A stretch of 64,000 nt of DNA from an uncultured Clostridia bacterium (GTDB taxonomy: Bacteria; Bacillota; Clostridia; Christensenellales; Aristaeellaceae): the NCBI GenBank assembly GCA_934631985.1, contig CAKTYE010000002.1, forward strand, positions 1 through 64,000, read 5' to 3'. The notes beneath the pieces were generated by a model. The model worked only from the letters and a program-made list of their open reading frames with translations. It ran no database searches and had not been told where the DNA came from. The translations under genes and the position numbers were made by a program. This document shows positions 43,315 through 52,900 of this stretch, one piece after another (within the stretch, counting starts at the first letter, position 1; every line of letters begins with the position of its first letter).

Positions 43315-45666
43315 TTATTCCTTGGTTTCAGCCTTTGGCTCCGACATACGGACAAGCGCAGCCTTCAGTACATCGTCGATTTTCTCCGCCGTCACCACAC
43401 GGAAGCGGCTCAACACATGCGGCGGAATTTCCTCCAGATCCTTCACATTCTCCTTGGGAATGATCAGCGTCGTGACCCCGGCGCGGAAGGCTGCCAGCGT
43501 CTTTTCCTTCAGCCCGCCAATGGGCAGCACACGACCGCGGAGGGTAATTTCACCCGTCATGGCAATTTCCGGACGCACGGGAATTTCCGTCAGTGCAGAA
43601 ACCAACGCCGTGGTCATGGTCACGCCGGCACTGGGACCGTCCTTCGGCACAGCTCCCTCGGGAACATGGATATGAATATCCTTGTTCTTATAGAAGTCAT
43701 CCGCAAGGCCGAGCTCCTTGCTGTGTGCGCGCACCCATGAGAATGCGGCCTCGGCACTTTCCTTCATTACATCGCCCAGTTGGCCCGTCAGCTGCAAGGA
43801 ACCCTTTCCCGGCATGATGGCGCATTCTACTTCCAGCGTTTCGCCGCCGACGGTCGTATAAGCCAGGCCTGTCACAACGCCGATCTGTGGCTCCTTCTCA
43901 GGCATCTCCCGTGTGTAGCGGGGCGCACCCAGGTAATCATGCAGCACCTGCGGGGTCACGCTGACCTCCGCAGCAGAGGTGTCCAGCATAGTAACGGCGC
44001 TTTTGCGAACGACCTTCGCAATGGTGCGTTCCAGAGTACGCACACCTGCCTCGCGGGTATAGCCCTCGATCAGCTCCCGCATGACGCGATCCGTCAGCTT
44101 CACCGTTTTGGGCTGCAATCCATGTGCTGCGATCTGCTTCGGCAGTAAATGGCGCTTGGCAATTTGCAGCTTTTCTTCTTCCGTATAGCTGGGTACCTCA
44201 ATGATCTCCATACGATCCAGCAGCGGTGCAGGGATCGTATCCACACTGTTTGCGGTGGTGATGAACATCACGCGGCTCAGGTCAAAGGGGATCTCCATAT
44301 AGTGATCTCGGAAGGCATTGTTCTGCGCGCCATCCAGCACCTCCAGCATAGCGCTGGCAGGGTCGCCGCGGAAGTCGCTGGACATCTTGTCGATCTCGTC
44401 AAACAGGAACACAGGATTCATTGTGCCTGCCTGCTTCATGCCAGCAATGATCCGTCCAGGAATCGCGCCGATATAGGTGCGCCGATGACCGCGAATCTCC
44501 GCTTCGTCCCGCACACCGCCCAGGGATACCTGCACAAATTTGCGGCCCACTGCCTGCGCAATCGCCTTTACAATGGAGGTCTTGCCCACGCCTGGCGGGC
44601 CGACAAAACACAGGATCGGACCCTTCATGTCCTGCTTCATGCGCAGCACAGCCAGGTATTCGATGATGCGCTCCTTCACCTTTTCCAGTCCGTAATGTTC
44701 CTGCGAAAGCACCTTTCGTGCGCGCTTCAGGTCAAGGTTATCCGCTGTGCTTTTCCCCCAGGGCATGTCCAGAATCCACTCCACCCAGGTACGGCTGATG
44801 CCCACCTCGGGGGTTCCCGGCGCCATACGGGACAGGCGTTCAAGCTCCTTCTGCACCTTTTCCCGTGCTTCATCGTTCAGCGGCGTATGCTCCATGCGGT
44901 CGCGCAGATCTTCCACATCTGTGGCTTCCTTGTCGCCCAACTCGGTCTGAATCGCCTTGATCTGTTCCCGCAGATAATAATCCTTTTGATTTTTCTCGAT
45001 TTGCTTTTTAATGCGTGCCTGAACCTGCTTCTCTACGCCTGCAAGCTCGGTTTCCCGTGCCAAAATAGCGCAGAGCTTTTCCAGGCGCGTCTTCACGTCC
45101 ATTTCCTCCAGAATGGCCTGGCGATCCTCTACATGGGTCAGCACATTCGCGGCGATCACGTCCGCCAACTGGTCGGGCGCTTCCACCTCGCGGATAGAAT
45201 TGACCGTTTCGCTGGACACACGCTGACTAGCCGTTGCAAAGGTCGTAAAAAAGTCCTGCGTTGCCCGAACCAGCGCCTGCATTTCCACGGTTTCTTCTCC
45301 CGTGCGTACCGCCTCAGGGCGCACCGTACCCATCAGGTACGGTTCCTCCTGCGTGATGGTCTCCAGCGTGGCGCGGCGCATGCCTTCCACTAATACGCGC
45401 AGTGTATCACCCGGCAGATTCAGCACCTGCTTCACATGTGCAATGGTACCCACCTGGCACAGCTCACCGCCCGCAGGATCCTCTGCATCAGCGTCCCGCT
45501 GTGCGACCAGGAAAATCTCCTGCTCGTCCATCATGGCCTGCTCCAGCGCCGCCACGGACTTGTCTCGCGCAACGTCAAAGTGCAGCACCATATGGGGAAA
45601 CACCATCAAACCCCGCAGTGCCAAAATGGGCAGGCTGACGGCCGCATTTTTCTTTCCTCTGGGCAT
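43315..45666 (-). CDS. lon: ATP-dependent protease LonA
   Basis: Lon degrades misfolded and regulatory proteins. The 783-residue protein has an N-terminal substrate domain (about 10-300), Walker A GPPGVGKT (356-363), Walker B LFDEIDK, and a C-terminal protease with S679 in DGPSAG and K722 in GGLKEK, the expected dyad. AGGAGG precedes the ATG. Its upstream gap holds a promoter followed at once by a hairpin terminator, suggesting control in the leader. Confidence 0.97.
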   Translation of the reverse strand: MPRGKKNAAVSLPILALRGLMVFPHMVLHFDVARDKSVAALEQAMMDEQEIFLVAQRDADAEDPAGGELCQVGTIAHVKQVLNLPGDTLRVLVEGMRRATLETITQEEPYLMGTVRPEAVRTGEETVEMQALVRATQDFFTTFATASQRVSSETVNSIREVEAPDQLADVIAANVLTHVEDRQAILEEMDVKTRLEKLCAILARETELAGVEKQVQARIKKQIEKNQKDYYLREQIKAIQTELGDKEATDVEDLRDRMEHTPLNDEAREKVQKELERLSRMAPGTPEVGISRTWVEWILDMPWGKSTADNLDLKRARKVLSQEHYGLEKVKERIIEYLAVLRMKQDMKGPILCFVGPPGVGKTSIVKAIAQAVGRKFVQVSLGGVRDEAEIRGHRRTYIGAIPGRIIAGMKQAGTMNPVFLFDEIDKMSSDFRGDPASAMLEVLDGAQNNAFRDHYMEIPFDLSRVMFITTANSVDTIPAPLLDRMEIIEVPSYTEEEKLQIAKRHLLPKQIAAHGLQPKTVKLTDRVMRELIEGYTREAGVRTLERTIAKVVRKSAVTMLDTSAAEVSVTPQVLHDYLGAPRYTREMPEKEPQIGVVTGLAYTTVGGETLEVECAIMPGKGSLQLTGQLGDVMKESAEAAFSWVRAHSKELGLADDFYKNKDIHIHVPEGAVPKDGPSAGVTMTTALVSALTEIPVRPEIAMTGEITLRGRVLPIGGLKEKTLAAFRAGVTTLIIPKENVKDLEEIPPHVLSRFRVVTAEKIDDVLKAALVRMSEPKAETKE

Positions 45667-45782
45667 TGAAGTTCCTCCTACCTACATATCCCGAAGCAGC
45701 CGCACTCGAAGCCTGTAGTTCTCGGTCCAGCCGCCTGTTCTTATCCAAATGCCTGTGCTGCTATGCCTTGCATAAGCGCACA

Positions 45783-45812
45783 AAAGCCCGCCGGAAGCAA
45801 ACCTCCGGCAGG
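45783..45812 (-). terminator. Hairpin terminator between lonB and lonA
   Basis: On the minus strand CCTGCCGGA pairs with TCCGGCGGG (one T-G wobble), followed by CTTTTG. It terminates lonB, and also lies just downstream of a promoter that would transcribe lon. Confidence 0.75.
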
Positions 45813-45817
45813 TTACT

Positions 45818-45846
45818 ATTATAACGGCAGATTTTCGCTTTTGCAA
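45818..45846 (-). promoter_or_regulatory. Strong promoter inside the 3' end of lonB, aimed at lon
   Basis: On the minus strand TTGCAA (45846-45841), 17 bp, TATAAT (45823-45818). It covers the last codons of lonB. The start near 45811 is immediately before the terminator hairpin, leaving about 145 bases to the lon ATG. No CIRCE or CtsR box was seen there. Confidence 0.7.
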
Positions 45847-47531
45847 GCCCCGTCTGCATTTGCAACGCCATCCGCAGCCAAGGGCTGTGTGATCGTGTCC
45901 ACAGCAGTCGCCGCGGTAACCGTGGACTCGGCCTCTACAGGCGGCAAAAGCATCTCTGTCAGCACCTCCTGCAATGTTTCCACAGGGCGGATTTCAATGC
46001 CCTCTACCAGCACCTCACCTGCGTTCTCCCGTGGAATAAATACGCGCTTCAGTCCGGCACGGCGGGCCGCTTCTACCTTTGCAGGAACACCACCGACAGC
46101 TTTCACACGACCCTGCACGGAAATTTCCCCTGTGCAGGCGGCTTCGCCATCCACACGCTGTCCCGTCAATGCGCTTACGGCAACCACCGCCATGGCAACG
46201 CCAGCCGACGGGCCGTCCACCGGCGCACCGCCGGGGAAGTTGATATGCAGGTCGCGCTTGCCCAGCTCAAAACCGCTTTCCCGAAGCAGGGTACGCACGT
46301 TCTCAGCAGACACACTTGCCGTGGACGGGCGGCGCATGCGGTGACCTTCCTCGCCCAGTTCTTCCTCCTCCACAATGCCCGTAACACGCACCTGCCCAGT
46401 CCCCTGCATGGAAACCGCCTCAATTTCCATGACAGCCCCCTGATGCGTTCCGTACACAGCAAGGCCATGGATCATGCCCACTCGCGAGCTGGTTTCCGCC
46501 CGTTGAGGCGGACGCACCGCATAATGCCCAGACTGCACTACCCACTGAACATCCTCGCGGATGATCTGTACACGATTCTCCAACTGCGCCAACCCGGCAC
46601 ACATCTGCACAATATTCACTGCGTCACGCCCGCACGCAGCGTACCGTCCTACCAGCTCGGCCTCGCTCTGTGCCATCTCATAGCCTGCCCGCGTTGCCGC
46701 GCCCAGGGCGATCTCCGCGATTTCCTCCGGCTCCAGCGCACGGAAGAACACCTCCATACACCTGGAACGCAGCGCCGGAGAAATTTCAGAGGGGCTGCGC
46801 GTTGTTGCTCCCACCAAACGGAAGTCCGCAGGCATGCCCTTTTTGAAGATCTCGTGAATATAGCGCGGCACGGTGGGATCATCAGGATTATAATAGGCTG
46901 ATTCAAACATGACCTTGCGGTCCTCCAGCACCTTCAGGAGCTTGTTCATTTGAATTGGATGCAGCTCCCCGATCTCATCCAGAAACAACACACCGCCATG
47001 TGCCTTGCTTACTGCACCCGGCTTGGGCTGCGGAATGCCCTGCACTCCCAACGGCCCCGCACCCTGATAAATAGGGTCATGCACGCTTCCAATCAGTGGG
47101 TCGGCAATCGCACGTTCATCAAACCTGACGCAGGTCGCATCCATTTCGATAAAGGGTGCATCCTTCGCAAAGGGTGTTCCCCGGGACTCCTTGGCTGCCT
47201 CCAGCACAAGGCGGGCGGCGCATGTCTTGCCAATGCCTGGCGGGCCGTAGATCAGCACATGCTGCGGGTTTGCGCCGCACAAAATAGCCTTCAGGGACTT
47301 AATGCCTTCCTCCTGTCCGATAATATCCTGAAACGTCGCCGGGCGCACACGCTCCGCCAGCGGTTCCGAAAGATGAATGCCGCGCATACGGCGCAGATTC
47401 TCATATTCCCGGCTGCTTTCCCGGCGTGATGCCGGCTGCGCGCGCTTCTGTTGACGAAGCTGCCGAAAGAAATAGACGCCCACCACCACGGTGACCGCCA
47501 GTTGGATCACCAGCAATACCAGATTGGCCAT
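45819..47531 (-). CDS. lonB: Membrane-anchored Lon-type protease LonB
   Basis: The 570-residue protein has an N-terminal membrane helix (MANLVLLVIQLAVTVVVGVYFF) followed by a basic linker, an AAA+ domain with GPPGIGKT and VLFLDEIGEL, and a Lon-type protease domain with DGPSAG holding the serine and a later Lys. In Bacillus, LonB is made in the forespore; that role is plausible here but no sigma-F promoter is claimed. ATG 47531 follows GGAGGG; the longer frame has no site. Confidence 0.92.
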   Translation of the reverse strand: MANLVLLVIQLAVTVVVGVYFFRQLRQQKRAQPASRRESSREYENLRRMRGIHLSEPLAERVRPATFQDIIGQEEGIKSLKAILCGANPQHVLIYGPPGIGKTCAARLVLEAAKESRGTPFAKDAPFIEMDATCVRFDERAIADPLIGSVHDPIYQGAGPLGVQGIPQPKPGAVSKAHGGVLFLDEIGELHPIQMNKLLKVLEDRKVMFESAYYNPDDPTVPRYIHEIFKKGMPADFRLVGATTRSPSEISPALRSRCMEVFFRALEPEEIAEIALGAATRAGYEMAQSEAELVGRYAACGRDAVNIVQMCAGLAQLENRVQIIREDVQWVVQSGHYAVRPPQRAETSSRVGMIHGLAVYGTHQGAVMEIEAVSMQGTGQVRVTGIVEEEELGEEGHRMRRPSTASVSAENVRTLLRESGFELGKRDLHINFPGGAPVDGPSAGVAMAVVAVSALTGQRVDGEAACTGEISVQGRVKAVGGVPAKVEAARRAGLKRVFIPRENAGEVLVEGIEIRPVETLQEVLTEMLLPPVEAESTVTAATAVDTITQPLAADGVANADGACKSENLPL

Positions 47532-47628
47532 GCAGATCCCTCCCATCCTTGCTCCCTGGCTAGGATGGACGCAAAGCATGCGGTTCAAGCATGGAAATCA
47601 AAGGAATCCTGCAGCATTTTCATAAAAA

Positions 47629-47659
47629 CAGCGCTGGTCAGTGCTAGCTGCCAGCGCCG
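47629..47659 (-). terminator. Terminator of the mre-rodA operon
   Basis: On the minus strand CGGCGCTGG and CCAGCGCTG pair around a 13-base loop, followed by TTTTTATG. It lies 8 bases past the rodA stop. Confidence 0.85.
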
Positions 47660-47667
47660 TTTTACCG

Positions 47668-48873
47668 TCAGCGTCTGCCGCTGAAGCGGTAAGGATTATA
47701 GTCTGTTTGCGGCGTAATAATCGTGTGCGCCAACGAACGATTCTTTGTAACGTTCAGCACAAGCGCAACGCCGCCCATGTTCGTCACCATGTTGGAGCCG
47801 CCATAGCTCAGGAACGGCAGCGGAATGCCCGTAATTGGCATCAGGCCGGTGGTCATGCCGATGTTCTCAAACACATGGAACAGCAGCATGCCCATCACCC
47901 CTGCGATGATCAGCGAGCCGAACTTATCCTGCGTGTACCGCGCAAGATACAGCATGCGCAGAATAATCAGCAGGTAGACCGTCAAAATCGCCATGCAGCC
48001 CACGAAGCCAAAGGCTTCGCCAATGGAGGAGAAAATGAAGTCCGTCCAGTCGGCAGGCACATAGTCCAGCTGCGCATAGGAGCCGTCCACAAAGGGGCCG
48101 ATACCATACAGCCCGCCGGAGCCAATGGCTATCTTGGACTGCGTTTGCTGATAGGCGTCCGTAGAGGAATACGTTTCCGGGTCAAAGAAGGCCAGAATAC
48201 GCTGCAGGCGGTAACTGTCCGATCCGCTTGCCACGGCAAGGCCATAAATTGCAAGGATGCCGATGACTGCCGCCAATGCAAGGCCCAGCAGAATCTTCCA
48301 GTCCACATTTGCAAAATACAGCATCACTGCGAACAGGAAGATGATCACCAGGAAGGAACCCATTTCACCCTGAAGCATAATGACCAGACCAGGGACAAGC
48401 ACCAGCAGCATAATGCGGATAAATTCCTTGAGCGTACCCATGGGCCGATCATGCTTCGCCAGCTCCTTCGCCAGCATCAGAATCATGGACAGCTTCGCAA
48501 ATTCAGACGGCTGGATGGTAAAGCCCCAGATAATGTCCATCCACGCCTTCACGCCTGACGCCTGCGAAGCGAACAGCACAACGACCAGCAGCGCACTGCC
48601 TGCGTAATAAATCAGGTTTGTCCGCCGCCGTAGCCAGTCATACGGCAGATTCACGATGAAGGCCACAATGAAGGGCGCAATCATCAGGAACACAAACTGA
48701 CGCATGCTGTAGGACGACTCGACAATATGATTCAGCAACGGCGCGTCCGAGGTCGAGGACGTGCTGTAGGTTGCTACGCTCACGGCAATAACGCCGAAAA
48801 TTGCCAGCCCAAACACCAGCAGCGTCAGCGTTTTATCAAAATGCGCACGAGAGCGTCGGTTTTCTACCATCAT
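47668..48873 (-). CDS. rodA: SEDS peptidoglycan polymerase RodA
   Basis: RodA polymerises glycan strands during elongation, paired with PBP2. The 401-residue protein has about ten membrane helices and SEDS marks: IQPSEFAKLSMIL, QGEMGSFLVI (with an acidic catalytic residue in this loop region), and PLPFLSYGGSNM near the C-terminus. It overlaps the minD stop (ATGA). Its place after pbp2 and minD in the mre operon favours RodA over FtsW. Confidence 0.93.
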   Translation of the reverse strand: MMVENRRSRAHFDKTLTLLVFGLAIFGVIAVSVATYSTSSTSDAPLLNHIVESSYSMRQFVFLMIAPFIVAFIVNLPYDWLRRRTNLIYYAGSALLVVVLFASQASGVKAWMDIIWGFTIQPSEFAKLSMILMLAKELAKHDRPMGTLKEFIRIMLLVLVPGLVIMLQGEMGSFLVIIFLFAVMLYFANVDWKILLGLALAAVIGILAIYGLAVASGSDSYRLQRILAFFDPETYSSTDAYQQTQSKIAIGSGGLYGIGPFVDGSYAQLDYVPADWTDFIFSSIGEAFGFVGCMAILTVYLLIILRMLYLARYTQDKFGSLIIAGVMGMLLFHVFENIGMTTGLMPITGIPLPFLSYGGSNMVTNMGGVALVLNVTKNRSLAHTIITPQTDYNPYRFSGRR

Positions 48874-49682
48874 TGTAGCTTCATCACCTTTACTTTCCGA
48901 TGAAACAGGCGCGCGAGCAAGCTCTTTTTCGCCTGTCCATAGGCAGGAAGCGGCGCCTCCTGCCCCATCATCCGCAGTGCGATCCGCTCCAACGCGCGTC
49001 GCCCTTCGCAATCCACCTCCATGGGTGAAATATGCTTGAGCAGCGCACGGTAAATCATTTCCTCCTGCGGAACTTCTCCCAGCAGATGCAGGTCCAGCGT
49101 CTCAGCAACTACCTTCGCAGGATACATTTCCCCTGCTTCGATCAGTGCAGGCTGCAACCGATTCACGATCAGCTGGGGACGCGGCGCTTTCTTCTCCATC
49201 AGGACACCGGCAGTCTTTTCCACATCGCGTATGCACACATCATCAGGGGTCGAAACAAGGATCACCTCATCCGCCGCATCCGCGATAGCCCGCAGGCCGC
49301 GCTCTACGCCTGCGGGGCAATCGATCAGGATGTGGTCAAAGCGGCTGCGCAGCTGTCCGATCACCTTGCGGAAGCCCTTCGGATCCATGTTTTTTACCCG
49401 GGCAAACTGTGAAGCAGGCAAAAGGCTCAGCTTTTCGTACAGCGAATGCTGCACCAGTGCCTGATTCAGCGTACACCCCTTGTTGATCACATCCAAAATG
49501 TCGTAAACAATGCGGTTTTCAAGTCCAAGAATCGCATCTTGATCCCGCAGACCGATGTCTGCGTCCACAATGACGACTTTCTGTCCCTGCCGGGAAAGCG
49601 CCACCCCCAGGCAGGAGGTGACCATGGATTTGCCTACACCGCCCTTACCGGAGGCGATGAGCCATGCTTTAGCCTTTGCCAT
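48870..49682 (-). CDS. minD: Septum-site ATPase MinD
   Basis: The 270-residue ATPase has the deviant Walker A GKGGVGKS (12-19), VVIVDADIGLRDQDAILG, ILIDCPAGVERGL and a C-terminal amphipathic membrane tail (KKSLLARLFHRKVKVMKLQ). MinD binds the membrane and normally positions MinC. ATG 49682 follows GGAAGGAAAAGC. The genes normally flanking it, minC before and minE after, are missing: pbp2 ends 17 bp upstream and rodA overlaps its stop. Confidence 0.93.
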   Translation of the reverse strand: MAKAKAWLIASGKGGVGKSMVTSCLGVALSRQGQKVVIVDADIGLRDQDAILGLENRIVYDILDVINKGCTLNQALVQHSLYEKLSLLPASQFARVKNMDPKGFRKVIGQLRSRFDHILIDCPAGVERGLRAIADAADEVILVSTPDDVCIRDVEKTAGVLMEKKAPRPQLIVNRLQPALIEAGEMYPAKVVAETLDLHLLGEVPQEEMIYRALLKHISPMEVDCEGRRALERIALRMMGQEAPLPAYGQAKKSLLARLFHRKVKVMKLQ

Positions 49683-49699
49683 GCTTTTCCTTCCTTCCG

Positions 49700-52258
49700 T
49701 CAGGGTGCCAACGAGTTGCCGTAAGGCAGCGTGTAGTCTGTGGAACGCAGATCCTTCTGGTTCATGTACCACTCAATAAATTCCTTTGCCGCCAGCGAGG
49801 CTTCGCCGCCGCTGTAGCCGCTGGGAATGAACACCGCCACGGCGATCTCCGGGTTTTCGTAGGGTGCGAAGGCAACGAACCATGCGTTGTTCTCCAGGTC
49901 GATGGTGGTAACTTCAGCCGTACCTGTTTTCGCGGCGATCTGCTCACGATATTTCCAGCCGCTGAAGTATTTTGCTGCGGTACCGGACTCGTCCACAACG
50001 CCCTTCATCCCCTGGTGGATGTAGGTCAGATATTCAGGATGCTCCAGCTCCGAAATAAGCGTTGGTGTGCGCTGGGAGAGAATTTCACCCTCGGGGCTGG
50101 TGATGGAGTCGATGATGCTCACATTGTACACCTTGCCGCCGTTGGCGATGGCGCACACATACCGCGCGACCGCTGCCGGGGTCACCACGGTGACCGACTG
50201 ACCGATTGCTGCCAGAATGGTCTGCGCACCGCCCCACTTGATGTCGTTCATATAGTTGTAGGTATCACCGATGATAGTTTGCCGATAGACCATTTCCTTG
50301 GTCATGTTCAGCTCCTCCATCAGGATGGTACGCATGTTGTCCAGCCACTGGCTTTCACTGTAATTCACTGCCATGTCCATCAGTCGCTTGGCGCAGGCGC
50401 TCAGGCGCTCATCGGTGTATTCCAGACCGCGGCTCGCACCGCAGTTTTTCAGGTGCTTCTTGATAGCGTTGAAAACGATGATCGGCAGGGAGGTATCCTG
50501 GCTGGCCTCGTTCATGGCCTTCGTGGTGTCGTACAGGCTGGTCTGGCAGCCTACGACGCTGCGCACCTCACCGGGCAGGTCAATGCCCGTCTTGCTGGTC
50601 AGACCCAGTTGCGAGGCATATCGGTACAGCCGTTCCTCTCCCAGACGGTCGCCAATGGTGTAGAAGAAGTAGTTGCAGGAGTGGTTCAGGCCATCGATAA
50701 TGGTCTGATTCTGATGTTTCTTCCGGCCCGAGGCAGAGATCCAGCATTTAGGCGCTGTCGATTCATCCTTGTTGTATTTAGTGAAATAGCCTTCGTCATT
50801 GATGGTTTCCGAAGGGCTAAGCACACCCTCGGACAACGCGCCGATACCCGTGACCATCTTGAAAATGGAGCCAGGCGTTCCGCGCGCATGGATGGCGTAA
50901 TTCATCAGCAGGTTGCGCGGGTCGGATAGGATCTCAATGGCCTCATCGCCGCCTGCCACCAGCGCGTTCAGGTCATAGGTGGGATAGTTTGCCATGGCAA
51001 GCACGCGGCCCTCCATGTCCAGCACCACCATAGCGCCATGCTCTGCCAGCGACAAAGGATACTGCGTCCAGTTACGGTTGGCAATGTCCGTCTTGTTGTT
51101 TTCCAGCCACGTTTCATCCACCATCTTCTGTTCCTGGCGGTTGCGGGTGCTGGCAACGTTATCGGCAATGGCGCGTTCCGCCTGCTGCTGATAGCTGGCG
51201 CGCAGGGTCAGCTTCACGTTGTTGCCATCCTGCGGCTCGGTGTAGCTCAGTTCACGCACGATCTGAGACAGGCTGTCGCGCTCCACCACGCGGCTGCCCT
51301 TCTTCAGCGAGGAATTCTGTGTCAGCCAATCCTCCATGGAGCTTTCGATACCGTCGCGACCGATCTTGTCGTTGTAGCTGTAGCCCTTGGCCTTGTAGGT
51401 TTGCCACGAAGACTGGCTTGGAATAGCGCCCGTGTAGCCGATGATCTGCGCAGCAAGGGTGCTGCGGGGATAGATTCGCTTGGTACCCACCGAAATCTCC
51501 ATGCCCGAAAGGCTCATAGAGCGTGTCTCCACCTCGATGACCGTTTCGTATTTGACATTTTCGGCAATGGTAATGGGCTGGGAGTTGAACACGTTCATCT
51601 GCATTTCCGAGTAGACTGCCATGACCTTCAGCATGGTCGCCTCGTCCACCAGAATCATTTCAACTTCCTTGTAGTTTTTCTCTTTTTCCTCCGCCATCAC
51701 TGCATCGATCTCCGCCTGGCTGGTGGCAAGACGGAATTTCTTCTTCAATGCGGCAATGCACTGTTCCGGCGTACCATAGCGCTCCGTAGAGGTCAAATAG
51801 TTGTTGGACCGCCACTGAGATTCACGCTTGGCAAGAACGCTGTCGCTGACACCGGAGCCGAAGTTAAATACCCACTCGTTCGTTTCCGGGTCGCGCTCGA
51901 TCACAAAGCTGATGCTCAGCTCGCCGCCATTCTTCTCAATGATGCCGATCGTATCAATGATGGAATGGCTAAACGTCGCATACTGGGCGCGGGTCGAGGT
52001 CGATGCGTCCTTATAAAAGGTGACGTTATAAATATACTCGTCGTTCGCCAGAATGACCGAATCCGCGTCCGTGATCATGCCGCGCTTGCCATGCAGTGCA
52101 ATGGTCTTGGTGCGGCGGTCCTCGGCCGTGGTGCTGTACTGTTCGTTATCCACAAGCTGCAATTGCACCAGACCCGAGGTCAGATAAGCAAACATGCCCA
52201 GTACAATGACAACAAACAGTGCATAGCGAATTTTCATCGCTCGCTTCAGTTTCGACAT
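49700..52258 (-). CDS. mrdA: Penicillin-binding protein 2 (class B transpeptidase)
   Basis: The 852-residue bifunctional-fold protein has one N-terminal membrane helix (about 10-32), a pedestal domain (about 50-340) and a transpeptidase domain with S464-x-x-K467 (GSIFK), S527-C-N529 and K-T-G (AAKTGTAEV, near 800). It cross-links wall peptides outside the cell with RodA. It is longer than typical PBP2 (about 650-750), mainly from an insert (about 150-240) and a segment before SxN (about 585-680). The gene sits in the mre operon, 60 bp after mreD. Confidence 0.95.
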   Translation of the reverse strand: MSKLKRAMKIRYALFVVIVLGMFAYLTSGLVQLQLVDNEQYSTTAEDRRTKTIALHGKRGMITDADSVILANDEYIYNVTFYKDASTSTRAQYATFSHSIIDTIGIIEKNGGELSISFVIERDPETNEWVFNFGSGVSDSVLAKRESQWRSNNYLTSTERYGTPEQCIAALKKKFRLATSQAEIDAVMAEEKEKNYKEVEMILVDEATMLKVMAVYSEMQMNVFNSQPITIAENVKYETVIEVETRSMSLSGMEISVGTKRIYPRSTLAAQIIGYTGAIPSQSSWQTYKAKGYSYNDKIGRDGIESSMEDWLTQNSSLKKGSRVVERDSLSQIVRELSYTEPQDGNNVKLTLRASYQQQAERAIADNVASTRNRQEQKMVDETWLENNKTDIANRNWTQYPLSLAEHGAMVVLDMEGRVLAMANYPTYDLNALVAGGDEAIEILSDPRNLLMNYAIHARGTPGSIFKMVTGIGALSEGVLSPSETINDEGYFTKYNKDESTAPKCWISASGRKKHQNQTIIDGLNHSCNYFFYTIGDRLGEERLYRYASQLGLTSKTGIDLPGEVRSVVGCQTSLYDTTKAMNEASQDTSLPIIVFNAIKKHLKNCGASRGLEYTDERLSACAKRLMDMAVNYSESQWLDNMRTILMEELNMTKEMVYRQTIIGDTYNYMNDIKWGGAQTILAAIGQSVTVVTPAAVARYVCAIANGGKVYNVSIIDSITSPEGEILSQRTPTLISELEHPEYLTYIHQGMKGVVDESGTAAKYFSGWKYREQIAAKTGTAEVTTIDLENNAWFVAFAPYENPEIAVAVFIPSGYSGGEASLAAKEFIEWYMNQKDLRSTDYTLPYGNSLAP

Positions 52259-52318
52259 AAATCCTCCTTTCTTTGAGAAAGCAGGTGCTTTCTCCGAAAA
52301 AGGTTTTGACCGCTTCCT

Positions 52319-52900
52319 TTACTGTTTTACAGCTGCGGCCTGCAATTGTTTTCTGCCATAACCCAAGTATCTGCGCAGGGGCAGCATCAGCACTGCGGCA
52401 GTCAGCATCGTCATGCCAAGGTCCGTCAGTGCGCGGCTTACATGCGTTGCCGTCAGCGCCGAGCCACCCAGGTTCACATACACCAGGTTGATGCCCTCAT
52501 AAATGAGTGTGTTCAGGCCCGCGCATAATACCGTCCGCAGATAAGGGTTAATGTTCTGCGCCTTTTTGTTCAGGCTGCGCTCGTATTCCAGACGCTTGTC
52601 GCTCTTATCTGCAAAGGGCAGTGCGCTGAAAATCGCCGCAACAGGATACATCAGCAGGTTGAAAAATGTGATGGATGGCAGCATCAACTCCATCAGAATG
52701 CCATAGATGCCGCCCACCCAGAAGGCCCGCAGCTTGCCGTAACAGACCGTGACAATCGCCGTTACTGCAAATAGCAGGCTGGGCGTTACATTATTCACCG
52801 CAAAGTAAGGCATCACGCATACCTGACACAGATACCCCAGCAACACCACCAGCATGAATCGAAAGAACCGCCGCCCGGTCCGCCATAGCATGCCGATCAT
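52319..52900 (-). CDS. mreD: Rod-shape protein MreD
   Basis: The 193-residue polytopic protein has five or more membrane helices and the MreD-type FFNLLMYPVAAIFSALPFA and basic C-terminus. It belongs to the elongasome. Its ATG overlaps the mreC stop (ATGA). MreD sequences are diverse; the assignment relies on size, topology and position. Confidence 0.88.
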   Translation of the reverse strand: MIGMLWRTGRRFFRFMLVVLLGYLCQVCVMPYFAVNNVTPSLLFAVTAIVTVCYGKLRAFWVGGIYGILMELMLPSITFFNLLMYPVAAIFSALPFADKSDKRLEYERSLNKKAQNINPYLRTVLCAGLNTLIYEGINLVYVNLGGSALTATHVSRALTDLGMTMLTAAVLMLPLRRYLGYGRKQLQAAAVKQ

